From contig CAMFOZ010000002.1 in assembly GCA_945971245.1 (NCBI GenBank), positions 1 to 46,588 on the forward strand: 46,588 nt of DNA. Direction: 5' to 3'. The stretch comes from an uncultured Lactobacillus sp. GTDB taxonomy: Bacteria > Bacillota > Bacilli > Lactobacillales > Lactobacillaceae. Within the stretch, counting starts at the first letter, position 1. Each line of letters begins with the position of its first letter. Of this stretch, positions 20,283 through 29,934 are shown in pieces. The position numbers and the translations under genes were made by a program. Under the pieces are notes generated by a model, which worked only from the letters and a program-made list of their open reading frames with translations, was not told the DNA's origin and did no database searches.

Positions 20283-21394
20283 TTTGTCCGCCTCCCCAAT
20301 AGCATTGCACCAAACGCACTAACCAGGGGCACCGCCAGGACAATCCCGATCCCACTGACCAGACTCTGGACCGTCCCCAGGCTCATGTTCATGGCGAAGG
20401 TATACCCCCAGGAGTTGTCGTTCTTGATGTAGAGCAGGCTGGAGGTGAAGGTGTCGGCCATGAAGATCAGGAAAAGGACGTTGATCAATGGTCCCATGAT
20501 CGACTTACCGACGTTCCGTCCTGACATGAACAGCTGCCGAGGAGTGACCGTGGGCTCCAACTGCTTGAGCTCAAAGAGGGTGGCAATGATGTCACTGGAT
20601 TCATCCATCACCGCCCCCAGCGACCCCAGCAGTGTCTCGGCCAGGAAAAGTGGCCGGGGAACTTGGGTGACGTACTGCATTGACTCGTAGTAGATCCCGC
20701 GCTCGTGCGTCCAGGAGAAGACCAGCAGGCTAACCCCCAAGGCAGCAAAGGTCCCGATCACGGTAGCGCTGAACGTTGCCAGCATCTTCTTGCTCGGGCC
20801 CAGTACCAAAAGCAGGCTGATAAAGGCAAAAATAATGGTAAGGACACTGAAAATTGCCATGATGTGCTCACCGTTATTATGCAGATCTAGCTCCACGGCC
20901 AGGATGAAGAGCAGGGCATTTACAACCACGCTGGTCAGCGCCCAGCCCCCGGCCTTCCCCATCGTCACCAAGAGCAGGAAGATAACCAACCAGGCCACCA
21001 GGACCAGCACGGTGTCACGCTTATAACCATTGATATTGGCTGTTAGCTGCTTACCATGACGACGAACCTGACTCAGGAAAACCTGGTTGCCAACCCGGTA
21101 ACGTTGATCCATGGGCCGCGAATCACTATAGGTGTTGGAAAGCTGCACCCGTTGCCCACGGTAGCGGCCATTCATCATGACGGCCGTGATCTGCTGGTCG
21201 TACTGGTGGTCAACATTTTGAAACTGGTCACTGGTGCGCCGGGGATGGCCCACGGGTGTTACCTTGACCACCTTAGCGATTGGTCGCCGGTAAAAACGCT
21301 GGTTATTCATTGTAAAGGCCACGCTAACGAGACCGAGGATGAGCAAGCCCGCCAGCAGCCACCGTTTCGCACGCAGCCAAGATAAATCTAACAA
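20279..21394 (-). CDS. YibE/F family membrane protein (long subunit)
   Basis: A roughly 371-residue partner of the following YibE/F gene. It has one N-terminal helix, an extracytoplasmic stretch of about 100 residues (QRFYRRPIAKVVKVTP to LTANINGYKRD), then seven or so helices. The shared family motif LLGSLGAVMDESSDIIATL parallels TLGAIAEAAMAISSGLTEV of the partner. The start is uncertain: TTG 21394 has AAGGGA at 9 nt; ATG 21403 lies too close to that site; a longer frame from TTG 21448 has no ribosome site. Function unknown. Confidence 0.78.
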   Translation of the reverse strand: MLDLSWLRAKRWLLAGLLILGLVSVAFTMNNQRFYRRPIAKVVKVTPVGHPRRTSDQFQNVDHQYDQQITAVMMNGRYRGQRVQLSNTYSDSRPMDQRYRVGNQVFLSQVRRHGKQLTANINGYKRDTVLVLVAWLVIFLLLVTMGKAGGWALTSVVVNALLFILAVELDLHNNGEHIMAIFSVLTIIFAFISLLLVLGPSKKMLATFSATVIGTFAALGVSLLVFSWTHERGIYYESMQYVTQVPRPLFLAETLLGSLGAVMDESSDIIATLFELKQLEPTVTPRQLFMSGRNVGKSIMGPLINVLFLIFMADTFTSSLLYIKNDNSWGYTFAMNMSLGTVQSLVSGIGIVLAVPLVSAFGAMLLGRRTK

Positions 21395-21451
21395 TTTTGA
21401 CATTCCCTTATAAATTAGTCGTTGCCATTCTACTATCTTTTGGGCCAAATA

Positions 21452-21494
21452 AAAAAGTGTTTACGAAAATCTTATGGTCTTCGTAAACACTTTT
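21452..21494 (-). terminator. Rho-independent terminator after upp
   Basis: Minus strand AAAAGTGTTTACGAA pairs with TTCGTAAACACTTTT across an 11-nt loop, followed by TTATTT. Confidence 0.92.
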
Positions 21495-21506
21495 GATTAT
21501 TAGTAA

Positions 21507-22142
21507 CTACTTAGTACCGAAGAGCCGGTCACCAGCGTCACCCAAACCAGGAACGATGTAGCCGTCTTTGTTCAGGTGATCATCAAGGCCCGCAGCGTAA
21601 AGATCAACGTCTGGGTAGGCTTCCCGAACGGCCTTAACACCCTCTGGGGCAGCTACCAGGCAGGCGAACTTCATGTTCTTCTCTTGGCAACCCCGCTTCT
21701 TCAAGGCTTCGATAGCCATCATTGCTGAACCACCGGTGGCTAACATTGGGTCCACGATGAACAGTTGCCGCTCTGTAATGTCGTTTGGCAGTTTGACGAA
21801 GTACTCGTGGGGCTTCAACGTCTCTTCGTCACGGTACATCCCGATGAAACCGATCTTGGCAGCCGGAATCAAGTCGGTCATCCCATCAACCATCCCTAAA
21901 CCAGCACGCAGGATTGGGATAATGGCAACCTTCTTACCAGCCAGTTCCTTCTGTGTTGTCTTAGCGATTGGGGTTTCAATCTCGACATCCTTGAGTGGCA
22001 TATCACGAGCGACCTCGTATGCCATCAGCGTTGAGATTTCCTTAACCGTTTCCCGGAAGAACTTGGTACCAACGTTCTTATCCCGAATCATTGTTAACTT
22101 GTGCTGAATCAGTGGGTGATCAATAACTTCAAACTTGCCCAT
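21507..22142 (-). CDS. upp: Uracil phosphoribosyltransferase
   Basis: A 211-residue cytoplasmic enzyme that makes UMP from uracil and PRPP, the salvage step served by PyrP. The PRPP-binding motif is [11 protein letters not shown] near residues 130-140, and the C-terminal uracil-binding segment ends [13 protein letters not shown]. The N-terminus [16 protein letters not shown] is typical. AAAGGAG precedes ATG 22142. It has its own promoter and terminator. glyA, often found before upp in relatives, is absent here. Confidence 0.97.
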   Translation of the reverse strand: MGKFEVIDHPLIQHKLTMIRDKNVGTKFFRETVKEISTLMAYEVARDMPLKDVEIETPIAKTTQKELAGKKVAIIPILRAGLGMVDGMTDLIPAAKIGFIGMYRDEETLKPHEYFVKLPNDITERQLFIVDPMLATGGSAMMAIEALKKRGCQEKNMKFACLVAAPEGVKAVREAYPDVDLYAAGLDDHLNKDGYIVPGLGDAGDRLFGTK

Positions 22143-22172
22143 GCCTAATACACTCCTTTGAATTTCTTCTCC

Positions 22173-22201
22173 ATTCTACCAAAAAAAATGAGAAGTGACA
22201 A
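22173..22201 (-). promoter_or_regulatory. Promoter of upp, overlapping the sua5 terminator
   Basis: Minus strand TTGTCA (22201-22196), a 17-nt spacer, TAGAAT (22178-22173) with a TGG extension. The -35 and spacer are formed by the terminator's right arm and T-run. Confidence 0.65.
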
Positions 22202-22227
22202 AACATCTTTGTCCAGCTTCTCACAAC
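22183..22227 (-). terminator. Rho-independent terminator after sua5
   Basis: Minus strand TGAGAAG and CTTCTCA flank an inner, imperfect ACAAA/TTTGT stem, followed by eight Ts. Confidence 0.8.
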
Positions 22228-22252
22228 TATTGAAATTGTTAATTTACCGCGT

Positions 22253-23281
22253 TTACTTAGTCGCCGCAGCGTCAAAATGAACCCCGCCGGCAGACTTGTT
22301 AAGCCGGTTCATGTAAGCACCACCGAGTCCCTGTGCCGGGAAGGCCTGGGTGACGATCGCCTTGACATTTGGCTGGTCGTCAAACTGCCGCAAGCCATCA
22401 AACAGTCGGGCACTGGCGTCCTTAACACCCGTCCCCAGTGAGAATTGGACCGCGTTCATCGGTAGCGTAGCCTGCTGGAGGATCCGCTCTTCAGCCATCA
22501 TTCCAACATCAAAGGGTTGCTGTTGGATCCACTTGACCACGTCCCCCCAGTCGGTCCCCTCGTCCACGATGTATACCTGGGCGTTAGGAGCATAGTGCTT
22601 GTACTTCATCCCCGGGGCCTTCGGGGTTTCATTCTTGCCGACCTTGTGGTGGTTAACATCGATTGAGCCAATAACGGATTCGATATCCTTCTTGGTGACT
22701 GCACCTGGCCGCAGAATTACTGGTTGATCCGTGGACATATCCAGAACCGTAGATTCGACACCGACCCGGGTTGGCCCGTTATCCAGGATTCCCGCAATCT
22801 TGCCATGTAAATCATGGTAGACGTGCTGGGCCGTGGTTGGGCTTGGCTTACCAGACGTGTTGGCTGATGGTCCCACCATCGGTACTCCCGCCTTGGCGAT
22901 CAGGTCAAGGGTGGGTTGACAGTCAGGAAAACGGAAGGCCACCGTCTTCAGCCCTCCGGTAACTGTCTTGGAAAGTACGTGCTTCTTAATCTTCAAGATG
23001 ATCGTCAGTGAACCCGGCCAAAAAGCCTTCATTAACTTACGAGCATCGTCGGGGATCTCCGCCGCGTACTTTTCCACCATTGCCACCGAATTAACGTGGA
23101 CAATCAATGGGTTATCGCTCGGCCGTCCCTTGGCCAGGTAGACGTTCTTAACGGCATCCTCATTCGTTGCGTCAGCCCCGAGGCCGTAGACCGTCTCGGT
23201 CGGGAACGCCACCAGCTCGCCCCGCTTGATGGCGGCAGCGGCCTGATCAATTTCACTTAATTGAAAAATCTTGGTATCCAT
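22253..23281 (-). CDS. sua5: Threonylcarbamoyl-AMP synthase (Sua5/YwlC)
   Basis: A 342-residue enzyme that makes threonylcarbamoyl-AMP from Thr, bicarbonate and ATP for the t6A37 modification of ANN-decoding tRNAs. The YrdC domain carries PTETVYGLG (27-35) and KGRPSDNPLIVH (51-62). The extra C-terminal Sua5 domain begins after the linker PGMKYKHYAP near residue 224. ATG 23281 (MDTKIFQ) lies 5 nt after the prmC stop, with AGGAGG 12 nt upstream; a longer in-frame start at 23317 would run back into prmC and is rejected. Confidence 0.93.
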   Translation of the reverse strand: MDTKIFQLSEIDQAAAAIKRGELVAFPTETVYGLGADATNEDAVKNVYLAKGRPSDNPLIVHVNSVAMVEKYAAEIPDDARKLMKAFWPGSLTIILKIKKHVLSKTVTGGLKTVAFRFPDCQPTLDLIAKAGVPMVGPSANTSGKPSPTTAQHVYHDLHGKIAGILDNGPTRVGVESTVLDMSTDQPVILRPGAVTKKDIESVIGSIDVNHHKVGKNETPKAPGMKYKHYAPNAQVYIVDEGTDWGDVVKWIQQQPFDVGMMAEERILQQATLPMNAVQFSLGTGVKDASARLFDGLRQFDDQPNVKAIVTQAFPAQGLGGAYMNRLNKSAGGVHFDAAATK

Positions 23282-23286
23282 TCTCG

Positions 23287-24153
23287 CTAATTTCCTCCTG
23301 CGCCTGAAAAGTCCCATACATGTATCATCCTCATCTTATCAGCCACATCATGGCGTTTCTCAATCTTTGCTTGGCGGTCACACCGGTGAAGCAGGGTTTG
23401 GATTGACTTCTCCTGGTCAAAACCGGTCTCGCCGAACAGCTGGCCAGCTGCCGTCAGATGGGCCCCCGCCTGGGTGAAAAGCCGGTGATAGAAGCCCAGT
23501 CCGGCCTCATCAGCGAACAGGGCTAAAGACGGCTCATACTCCAGCACCGCTTCATCCATTATGCCGGTTGCTGCTGGATCAATATAAGGCGGGTTAGTCA
23601 CAATCACGTCAAAGTGCTGCCCAGCCAACCCATCAAAAAGATTGCTCTTCACTATTGGCAGATCTAGGTCAAAGTGGTGGGCATTTTGACGGGCAACCTT
23701 TAGGGCGTCCGGTGAAACATCACTCAGGGTCACCTGCCACTGGGGACGCTCCAGGGCCAGGGTAATCCCAATCACCCCGCTCCCGGTTCCCAGATCCAAA
23801 ACCTTCAGCGGCTGATCTGGCAACTCAGCTAATACCCAATCCACTAGCTCGGCCGTTTCCGCCTCCGGAATCAGCACCGCTGGCGTGACGGTGAAGGTGC
23901 GGCCATAGAACGGCGCCTTCCCGGCAATGTATTGGGCCGGTTCATGCTTTAGCAGGCGCTCAATGGCCTGGTGAAACCACTCCTGCTCGTCTGCCGGCAT
24001 CCGATCACGATTATGCAACAGCAAGTGAGTGGCGTCCCAGTCGTGCCGCATCTGCAGCAAGAACTGCGGCGCCCCTGGATCGACGTCTGTTCCAGCAAGT
24101 TGCGTCTGTGCCCAGCGCTGCGCCATAAAGTAGTTCTGGATATTACTATTCAT
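23287..24153 (-). CDS. prmC: Release factor glutamine methyltransferase
   Basis: PrmC/HemK methylates the Gln of the GGQ motif in release factors, here presumably the PrfA encoded just before it. The 288-residue protein has an N-terminal helical domain. The SAM-binding motif [13 protein letters not shown] lies near 118-130, and the catalytic NPPY lies at 187-190. The usual PRPET segment reads PEAET. The ATG overlaps the prfA stop by 8 nt (ATGAATAG). Confidence 0.95.
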   Translation of the reverse strand: MNSNIQNYFMAQRWAQTQLAGTDVDPGAPQFLLQMRHDWDATHLLLHNRDRMPADEQEWFHQAIERLLKHEPAQYIAGKAPFYGRTFTVTPAVLIPEAETAELVDWVLAELPDQPLKVLDLGTGSGVIGITLALERPQWQVTLSDVSPDALKVARQNAHHFDLDLPIVKSNLFDGLAGQHFDVIVTNPPYIDPAATGIMDEAVLEYEPSLALFADEAGLGFYHRLFTQAGAHLTAAGQLFGETGFDQEKSIQTLLHRCDRQAKIEKRHDVADKMRMIHVWDFSGAGGN

Positions 24154-25234
24154 TCCGCAGCTGTTCCAGCTTCTTCGTCTGGTCGGCAACAATCAGAGCT
24201 TCAATGATCTCATCCAGATCACCAGCCATGATCTTATCCAACTTATTCAGGGTCAGACCAATCCGGTGGTCCGTAACCCGGTTTTGTGGATAATTGTAGG
24301 TCCGGATCCGCTCAGAACGGTCCCCGGTACCGATCGCATCCTTCCGCTTCTGATCGTAAGCGCTCTGTTCCTTTTGCTGGTAGTAGTCGTAGACCCGGGA
24401 CTTCAGAATCCGCATGGCCTTAGCCCGGTTCTGTTGCTGTGACCGCTCATCCTGCATGGCAACCACAATTCCAGTTGGCAGGTGAGTCATCCGCACCGCT
24501 GAGGAAGTCTTGTTAACGTGCTGACCACCGGCACCACTAGAACGATAGACATCGACCCGGATATCCTTGGGATCCAATTCCACGTCGACATCCTCGGCCT
24601 CTGGCATTACCCCGACTGTCGCCGTTGAGGTGTGAACCCGGCCAGCAGATTCGGTAACCGGGACCCGCTGAACCCGGTGCGCACCGTTTTCAAACTTCAA
24701 CTTGGAGTAGACCTTATCCCCGGTGATCATCAGGGCGATTTCCTTGAAGCCCCCGACTTCAGTTTCGTTCTTATCAACCACTTCAACCTTCCAGCCTTGC
24801 CGTTCAGCATAGTGAAGGTACATGTTATAAAGGTCGGCGGCAAAGAGGCTGGCCTCATCACCACCAGCGGCCCCACGGATTTCCATGATGATGTTCTTGT
24901 CATCATTAGGGTCCTTCGGGATCAGCAGGACCTCAAGCTCTTTCTCCAGCTTAGCCTGCTTTTCCTTAGCGTCACTCAACTCGTCCTTGGTCATCGCAGT
25001 CAAGTCCGGGTCATCGATTTCCCGCAGCATTTCTTCGTCATCACTGATGGTCTGGGTGACCTTCTTGTACTCATCATACTTCTCAACCGTTTCCCGCAGG
25101 CTCCCTTCTTCCTTGGAGAGCTTCATGAAACGTTGGGAGTCAGCGATCACGGCTGGATCACTGATTAATTCATTCAACTCGTCGTAACGGTCCGCTACCG
25201 CCTGCAACTTATCGAAAATGTCCTTCATTTCCAT
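24146..25234 (-). CDS. prfA: Peptide chain release factor 1
   Basis: RF1 terminates translation at UAA and UAG. The 362-residue protein has the codon-reading PxT tripeptide as PVT (192-194) and the catalytic GGQ at 236-238 in [15 protein letters not shown]. Its Gln238 is the PrmC target. ATG 25234 has AGGAGG 10 nt upstream, and that site lies at the very end of tdk. A longer in-frame start at 25291 lies within tdk and is rejected. Confidence 0.97.
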   Translation of the reverse strand: MEMKDIFDKLQAVADRYDELNELISDPAVIADSQRFMKLSKEEGSLRETVEKYDEYKKVTQTISDDEEMLREIDDPDLTAMTKDELSDAKEKQAKLEKELEVLLIPKDPNDDKNIIMEIRGAAGGDEASLFAADLYNMYLHYAERQGWKVEVVDKNETEVGGFKEIALMITGDKVYSKLKFENGAHRVQRVPVTESAGRVHTSTATVGVMPEAEDVDVELDPKDIRVDVYRSSGAGGQHVNKTSSAVRMTHLPTGIVVAMQDERSQQQNRAKAMRILKSRVYDYYQQKEQSAYDQKRKDAIGTGDRSERIRTYNYPQNRVTDHRIGLTLNKLDKIMAGDLDEIIEALIVADQTKKLEQLRNE

Positions 25235-25239
25235 AGAAA

Positions 25240-25827
25240 TTATTCCTCCTGTCCTTGGTCTAACAATGGGTGGAAGTAGTGTTTGCGGCAAACGGGATAG
25301 TACGATTCGTTCCCGCCAATCTGAACCTGTTCACCCTCGTAGACCGGTTTACCATCGTGAATACGCAGGTTCATTGTCGCCTTGTGAGGGCAGAACCAAC
25401 AGATGGTCTTCATCTCTTCGATCTTATCAGCATAGATCAATAGGTACTTGGAGCCCTCAAACAGCTCGTTCTTGAAGTCGTTCTTCAAGCCAAACGTCAT
25501 CACCGGAATATTGAGTTCATCCACGATCTTGATCAGTTGCAGAACGTGGTGCTTCTTCAAAAACTGGGCTTCGTCGATCAGCACACAGTATACCTGGTGG
25601 TCAATGTTTTTGACATACTCGTAGATGTCAGTGTCATCCATGACCGGGGTCACCCGCCGTTTCAGGCCGATGCGGCTAGCGATTACGCCTTGGCCTGACC
25701 GGTTATCAACACCACTGGTCATTAACACCACCGGCTTGCCCTGCTCCTCGTAGTTATGGGCAACTTTCAGGATATCGATTGATTTACCCGAGTTCATCGC
25801 CCCGTACTTAAAAAATAGCTGTGCCAA
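25240..25827 (-). CDS. tdk: Thymidine kinase
   Basis: A 195-residue type II thymidine kinase that phosphorylates thymidine for dTMP salvage. It has the P-loop GAMNSGKS (9-16), the catalytic Glu86 in LIDEAQF, and zinc-binding cysteines in CWFC and in YPVCRKHY. It is the first gene of tdk-prfA-prmC-sua5, a common Firmicute order. AAAGGAG lies upstream of ATG 25827, and a TATAAT lies about 33 nt upstream. Confidence 0.96.
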   Translation of the reverse strand: MAQLFFKYGAMNSGKSIDILKVAHNYEEQGKPVVLMTSGVDNRSGQGVIASRIGLKRRVTPVMDDTDIYEYVKNIDHQVYCVLIDEAQFLKKHHVLQLIKIVDELNIPVMTFGLKNDFKNELFEGSKYLLIYADKIEEMKTICWFCPHKATMNLRIHDGKPVYEGEQVQIGGNESYYPVCRKHYFHPLLDQGQEE

Positions 25828-25859
25828 GCTGAACGCTCCTTTTTATAATAGTACCCTTC

Positions 25860-25865
25860 ATTATA
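25860..25865 (-). promoter_or_regulatory. -10 element of the tdk operon
   Basis: Minus strand TATAAT, 33 nt before the tdk ATG, with a weak TTTAAA 17 nt further upstream. The 179-nt divergent gap must also hold the murT promoter, which I could not place with confidence. Confidence 0.5.
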
Positions 25866-26006
25866 TCTAAAATCCGGATGCTTTTAAATACTAACCATCC
25901 CCACCACTGGTACCGACCAAAGTATTTAGCCGAATAACTTTCTTTTTACCCCCATAAAGCTTAAAATTAAACGGTATTTAATCTCACAAAGAAAGGAATT
26001 GTCTCG

Positions 26007-27347
26007 ATGTCAATTCGAAGTTCATTTGCTGAGTTTGCCGGCCGGTCAAGCTACTGGTTCCTCCATACTTTCATGCATGGTGGAAGCTCGCTGCCTGGTA
26101 AGCTCACCCTTAAGCTCGATCCCAATATTCTGCAGTCTTTCAGTAAGAAGTACGACCTGGTCATCGTCACTGGGACTAATGGTAAGACCCTCACCACTGC
26201 ACTGAGTGTCCGGGTCCTGCGGGAAAAGTACGACCAAGTGCTCACCAACCCCACTGGTTCCAACATGGAACAGGGAATCGTGACGACCTTCATCACGGCC
26301 CCGCGTGCCAAGAAAAAAGGGCTGGCGGTGCTGGAAGTCGACGAGGCTAACGTGCCAATCGTCTGCCGTTACATCACCCCGAAGGCCTTTGTCTTCACCA
26401 ATATCTTCCGGGACCAGATGGACCGTTACGGGGAGATCTACACGACCTACAACAAGATTCTCCGCGGGGTCAAGCTGGCACCTAAGGCCACGATCATTGC
26501 CAATGGGGACGAACAGCTCTTCCACAGTAAGGACCTGCCGAACCCCATCATCTATTATGGCTTCAACCATGAACACCACGAAGCCTTCAACGCACCAGCC
26601 AACACCGATGGCCTGCTCTGCCCAAAGTGCCAGCACATCCTGCAATACCACATGCGGACCTACGCTGGCCTGGGGGACTACTTCTGCCCTCACTGTGGCT
26701 TCAAGCGGCCTGAATTGACCTACAGCGTCACCAAGATCGATAAACTGACCCCGACGAACTCGACCTTCGAGATCGATGGCCACCAGTACACGATCGGGAT
26801 CGGGGGCCTCTACAATATCTACAATGCCCTGGCCGCCTACTCGCTAGGCCGTTTCATGGGCGTGGCGCCTGAACAGATCAAGCACGCCTTTGAATCCGAT
26901 GAACGGGTCTTTGGTCGCCAGGAAATCATCAACGTCGACGGCAAGCAGGTTACGATCATCCTGGTCAAGAACCCGGTTGGCCTCAACCAAGTCCTCGATA
27001 TGATCGAAACCGATCCTAAGCCATTCAGCTTTGCCTTCCTGCTCAACGCCAATTACGCCGACGGGATTGACACCAGCTGGATCTGGGACGGCGACTTCGA
27101 AAAGCTGGCCCGTCACCAGATTCCTCAGTACATGACCGGTGGTGAACGCTACAAGGACATCACTACCCGGCTGACGATGGCTGGGATCGATAATGTTTGG
27201 CACGAACCGGACCTTACCAAGGTGATCGACAAGATCAAGCAGATGCCAACTGAACATGTTTATATTCTGGCAACCTACACGGCCATGCTCCAGCTGCGAA
27301 AGCTCCTGGCCGAAAAGGAATACATTAAGAAAGGTGGAATGGACTAA
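26007..27347 (+). CDS. murT: Lipid II isoglutaminyl synthase, MurT subunit
   Basis: MurT is the Mur-ligase-like subunit that, with GatD, amidates the alpha-carboxyl of D-Glu in lipid II. The 446-residue protein has the ATP loop GTNGKT at 56-61. The inserted four-Cys zinc ribbon typical of MurT is present (Cys205, Cys208, Cys227, Cys230), as are the central Mur-ligase segments and the C-terminal DUF1727 region. AAAGGAA is upstream of ATG 26007. Its TAA overlaps the gatD ATG by one base, so the subunits are co-translated. Confidence 0.95.
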   Translation: MSIRSSFAEFAGRSSYWFLHTFMHGGSSLPGKLTLKLDPNILQSFSKKYDLVIVTGTNGKTLTTALSVRVLREKYDQVLTNPTGSNMEQGIVTTFITAPRAKKKGLAVLEVDEANVPIVCRYITPKAFVFTNIFRDQMDRYGEIYTTYNKILRGVKLAPKATIIANGDEQLFHSKDLPNPIIYYGFNHEHHEAFNAPANTDGLLCPKCQHILQYHMRTYAGLGDYFCPHCGFKRPELTYSVTKIDKLTPTNSTFEIDGHQYTIGIGGLYNIYNALAAYSLGRFMGVAPEQIKHAFESDERVFGRQEIINVDGKQVTIILVKNPVGLNQVLDMIETDPKPFSFAFLLNANYADGIDTSWIWDGDFEKLARHQIPQYMTGGERYKDITTRLTMAGIDNVWHEPDLTKVIDKIKQMPTEHVYILATYTAMLQLRKLLAEKEYIKKGGMD

Positions 27348-28054
27348 TGGCAAAGTATCATCTTCGGCTCGCCCACCTCTATGGTGACCTGCTGAACACC
27401 TATAGTGATGTCGGTAACATCATTGCCCTGCGCTACTACGCCAAGCAGATGGACGCGGACATCAGTGTTAAGGTCATCAGTATTGATAACCAGTTTAACC
27501 CCGATGATTTCGACCTGGCCCTCTTCGGTGGTGGTCAGGACTACGAACAACTTGTCGTTTCCCGCGACCTTCCTAACAAGAAAGCCGGGATTGATAAGTT
27601 CATCAACGACAATAAGCCGCTGCTGGCAATCTGTGGGGGCTACCAACTGTTAGGCCACTACTATATTGGCGCCAACGGAGAGAAGATTCCTGGCCTAGGT
27701 ATTCTTGACCACTACACGCTCAGCCAGGATAACAACCGGTTCATCGGTGATATCACCATCAAGAATCCCGAAACCGGTCAGGAGTACCACGGTTTTGAAA
27801 ACCACAACGGGCGGACCTTCATCGGTAAGGGTGAAAAGCCACTGGGAATGGTTGTTAAGGGCCACGGTAATAATGGCGAGGACCATACCGAGGGCGCTAT
27901 TTACAAATCCACCTACTGCTCTTACTTCCACGGCCCAATTCTGACCCGGAATGGTGAGATCGCTAAGACCCTTCTCTTGCGGGCCCTTAAGAATAAGTAC
28001 CCGGATGTCGACTTCAGCCGTCAGGAAGCCCTGAAGATTAAGCCAACCTTTTAA
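27347..28054 (+). CDS. gatD: Lipid II isoglutaminyl synthase, GatD glutaminase subunit
   Basis: A 235-residue class I glutamine amidotransferase that supplies ammonia to MurT. The nucleophile Cys96 lies in AICGGYQLLG and the catalytic His195 in YFHGPIL. The FGGGQDYEQ segment at 60-68 is typical of CobB/CobQ-like GatD. GAAAGGTGG lies upstream within murT. The pair sits divergent from tdk. Confidence 0.95.
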   Translation: MAKYHLRLAHLYGDLLNTYSDVGNIIALRYYAKQMDADISVKVISIDNQFNPDDFDLALFGGGQDYEQLVVSRDLPNKKAGIDKFINDNKPLLAICGGYQLLGHYYIGANGEKIPGLGILDHYTLSQDNNRFIGDITIKNPETGQEYHGFENHNGRTFIGKGEKPLGMVVKGHGNNGEDHTEGAIYKSTYCSYFHGPILTRNGEIAKTLLLRALKNKYPDVDFSRQEALKIKPTF

Positions 28055-28064
28055 GGAGAAACCT

Positions 28065-28364
28065 GTGAATTCGCTACTGCTTTTAGGATTGACGATCACC
28101 TTCCTGATAGAGAGTCTCTACGAAATGTACCAATACCTATCACTCAGGTTTATTACAAAATATGCTCCGCAATTTGATGGTCACCACAACTTACCAAGAA
28201 CATTACAAGTCGAGCAGGCTTGGAACTGGCTATCTTGGCTCCTTTTCCTGCTCCTCATTATCCTGCCCCAACGCTATTCGATCCTGCTGATCAGTATCCT
28301 CACTACGATCGAGACAGTGTTGGTCTTCAGGGTCAGTTACCTCAGATACCAAATTACCCGTTAA
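28065..28364 (+). CDS. Small membrane protein linked to murT-gatD, unknown function
   Basis: A 99-residue protein with hydrophobic segments at about 2-20, 55-70 and 72-92. A charged stretch between the first two contains HHNLPRTLQVEQAWNW. I recognise no family. The start is GTG 28065, with AAGGAG 6 nt upstream and only 10 nt after the gatD stop, so it is the third gene of the operon and ends at a terminator. Its location suggests, but does not show, an envelope role. Confidence 0.7.
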   Translation: MNSLLLLGLTITFLIESLYEMYQYLSLRFITKYAPQFDGHHNLPRTLQVEQAWNWLSWLLFLLLIILPQRYSILLISILTTIETVLVFRVSYLRYQITR

Positions 28365-28368
28365 TAGC

Positions 28369-28412
28369 AAAAAGACTAGCTTGAAGTTTACCAACTCTAA
28401 GCTAGCCTTTTT
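28369..28412 (+). terminator. Terminator of the murT operon
   Basis: AAAAAG-CTAGCTT pairs with AAGCTAG-CTTTTT (one bulged base in each arm) around a 16-nt loop; plus-strand T tail. Confidence 0.88.
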
Positions 28413-28426
28413 CTATTCTCCCTAAA

Positions 28427-28470
28427 AAATAAGGTGATCAGATGCATTCAGCACCTAATCACCTTATTTT
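28427..28470 (-). terminator. Terminator of argR-arcD
   Basis: Minus strand AAATAAGGTGAT pairs with ATCACCTTATTT across a 19-nt loop, then TTTTAGG. The T-rich run on the other side means it can also work on the plus strand. Confidence 0.85.
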
Positions 28471-28496
28471 ATTCGCATTTAATTTTACCTGCTTAA

Positions 28497-29918
28497 TTAG
28501 CTAATGGCGATCGTGCCGTTAGCAACAAGCCAGATGGCAACAACGGATAATACAAGAATCAAGGTCATAACCCACTTTTCAGCAGCAGACATCTTGTGGT
28601 TGTTTTCCTTGCATGCCAGGTAGTAAATGTAGAAACCAGGAATGAAACTGATGGAAACCAGCAGAACCTCTTGCCAACCAGCTAAGAACATGCATGCAAG
28701 CATGAAGGCAGCGGAGAGAAGTCCGATGGTGTATTGTCCCCATTCACCGTGTTCCCGACTGTACTTCATTTGGTAAAGACCAACGAAGAGGTAGGAGAAC
28801 AGGATAGCTGCGGCACAAAGGGAGTAAGCAAATTCGTAAGCCTTTTGCGTGAACAGCAGTGAGAACAGGAAGATCGTCTGCAATACACCAGTGATCATCA
28901 GAGAAGCAGTTGGGGCATTCTTGGCGTTGGTGTTACCCCAGAGCTTTGGCATTGCCTTATCTTCGGCAACCAGCATCGTCGTTTCGGCTGGCAGCATGGT
29001 CCATGACAACCAGGAAACAATGGTGGAGATGATCAGACCAACATTAATCAGGATAGAACCCCAGTTACCAACAGTCATTTGAAGGACGTGACCAATAGCA
29101 GGTTGACCCATTCCGGCTAATTGAGCACGAGTCAGAACACCGTAAGGCAGAACAGAAATCAGAACGTAAGCTAATACCAAGAGGCCGTAACTAATCAGGG
29201 TAGCTTGTTGAGCATCAGACCGGGACTTAGCACGGTGGCCCATAACAGAGGCACCTTCAACCCCGATAAATACCCAGATCAGCGTCATCAGAGTACCCTT
29301 CATCTGGCTCCAAACAGAACCAGTGGTCGTACCCTTAGATGCGTTGTTGGCAACGCGACCCCAGAAGTCGGCAGTGAACATGCCGCCCTTGAAGCTGACG
29401 ATCATGATGATGATGAAGATAATCAGTGGCAGAACCTTGCAGATCGTCCCAATCATGTTAACGAATGAAGCTGTTTCAACACCATTGTTAACCAGAATAG
29501 TCAATAACCAGCAGAAAATAATAGCTACAATGATTGACGGAACGTTCTGACCACCTTTGAAGACTGGGAAGAAAGTCCCCAGTGAAGCCATCAGCATCGT
29601 GGCAAAGGCAATGTTACCCAACCATGCTGATAACCAGTAGGACCAACCAGAGATGAACTCACCCATTGGTCCGAAGCCAGCGCCGGCATAAGAGAAAATC
29701 CCGGCTTCAAGATCTGGCCGCTTTTCAGACAAGTTGTTCAGTGAAAGAACTAACATCAAGAAACCTAAACCTGCAAAGATCCAGGCTAGAATGGCTGGAC
29801 CTGGTGCAGCGGCAGCTGAGACATCACTAGTAATACCAAATATCCCAGTACCAATACATGAACTAACAATTAGGGCTATTAATTCGCCCTTACCGATACC
29901 TTTTTTCTCAGTATCCAT
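28497..29918 (-). CDS. arcD: Arginine/ornithine antiporter
   Basis: A 473-residue APC-superfamily carrier with about 12-13 helices. The N-terminal unwound-helix motif SSCIGTGIFG and the LEAGIFSYAGAGFGPMGEFISGWSYW segment are typical of ArcD/basic-amino-acid antiporters. It imports arginine and exports ornithine, closing the ADI cycle with ArcA, ArcB and ArcC. GAGGGG precedes ATG 29918. It follows argR by 16 nt and ends at a terminator. Confidence 0.92.
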   Translation of the reverse strand: MDTEKKGIGKGELIALIVSSCIGTGIFGITSDVSAAAAPGPAILAWIFAGLGFLMLVLSLNNLSEKRPDLEAGIFSYAGAGFGPMGEFISGWSYWLSAWLGNIAFATMLMASLGTFFPVFKGGQNVPSIIVAIIFCWLLTILVNNGVETASFVNMIGTICKVLPLIIFIIIMIVSFKGGMFTADFWGRVANNASKGTTTGSVWSQMKGTLMTLIWVFIGVEGASVMGHRAKSRSDAQQATLISYGLLVLAYVLISVLPYGVLTRAQLAGMGQPAIGHVLQMTVGNWGSILINVGLIISTIVSWLSWTMLPAETTMLVAEDKAMPKLWGNTNAKNAPTASLMITGVLQTIFLFSLLFTQKAYEFAYSLCAAAILFSYLFVGLYQMKYSREHGEWGQYTIGLLSAAFMLACMFLAGWQEVLLVSISFIPGFYIYYLACKENNHKMSAAEKWVMTLILVLSVVAIWLVANGTIAIS

Positions 29919-29934
29919 TTATATCCCCTCGTTT

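Noticed and set aside
23281-23317. Upstream start for sua5 (extra 12 residues)
   Set aside because: It would begin inside prmC before the ribosome site; MDTKIFQ at 23281 has the AGGAGG.
26046-27353. Long minus-strand open frames (up to 245 codons) opposite murT
   Set aside because: They are complementary shadows of a well-conserved GC-rich gene, with no ribosome site or known domain.
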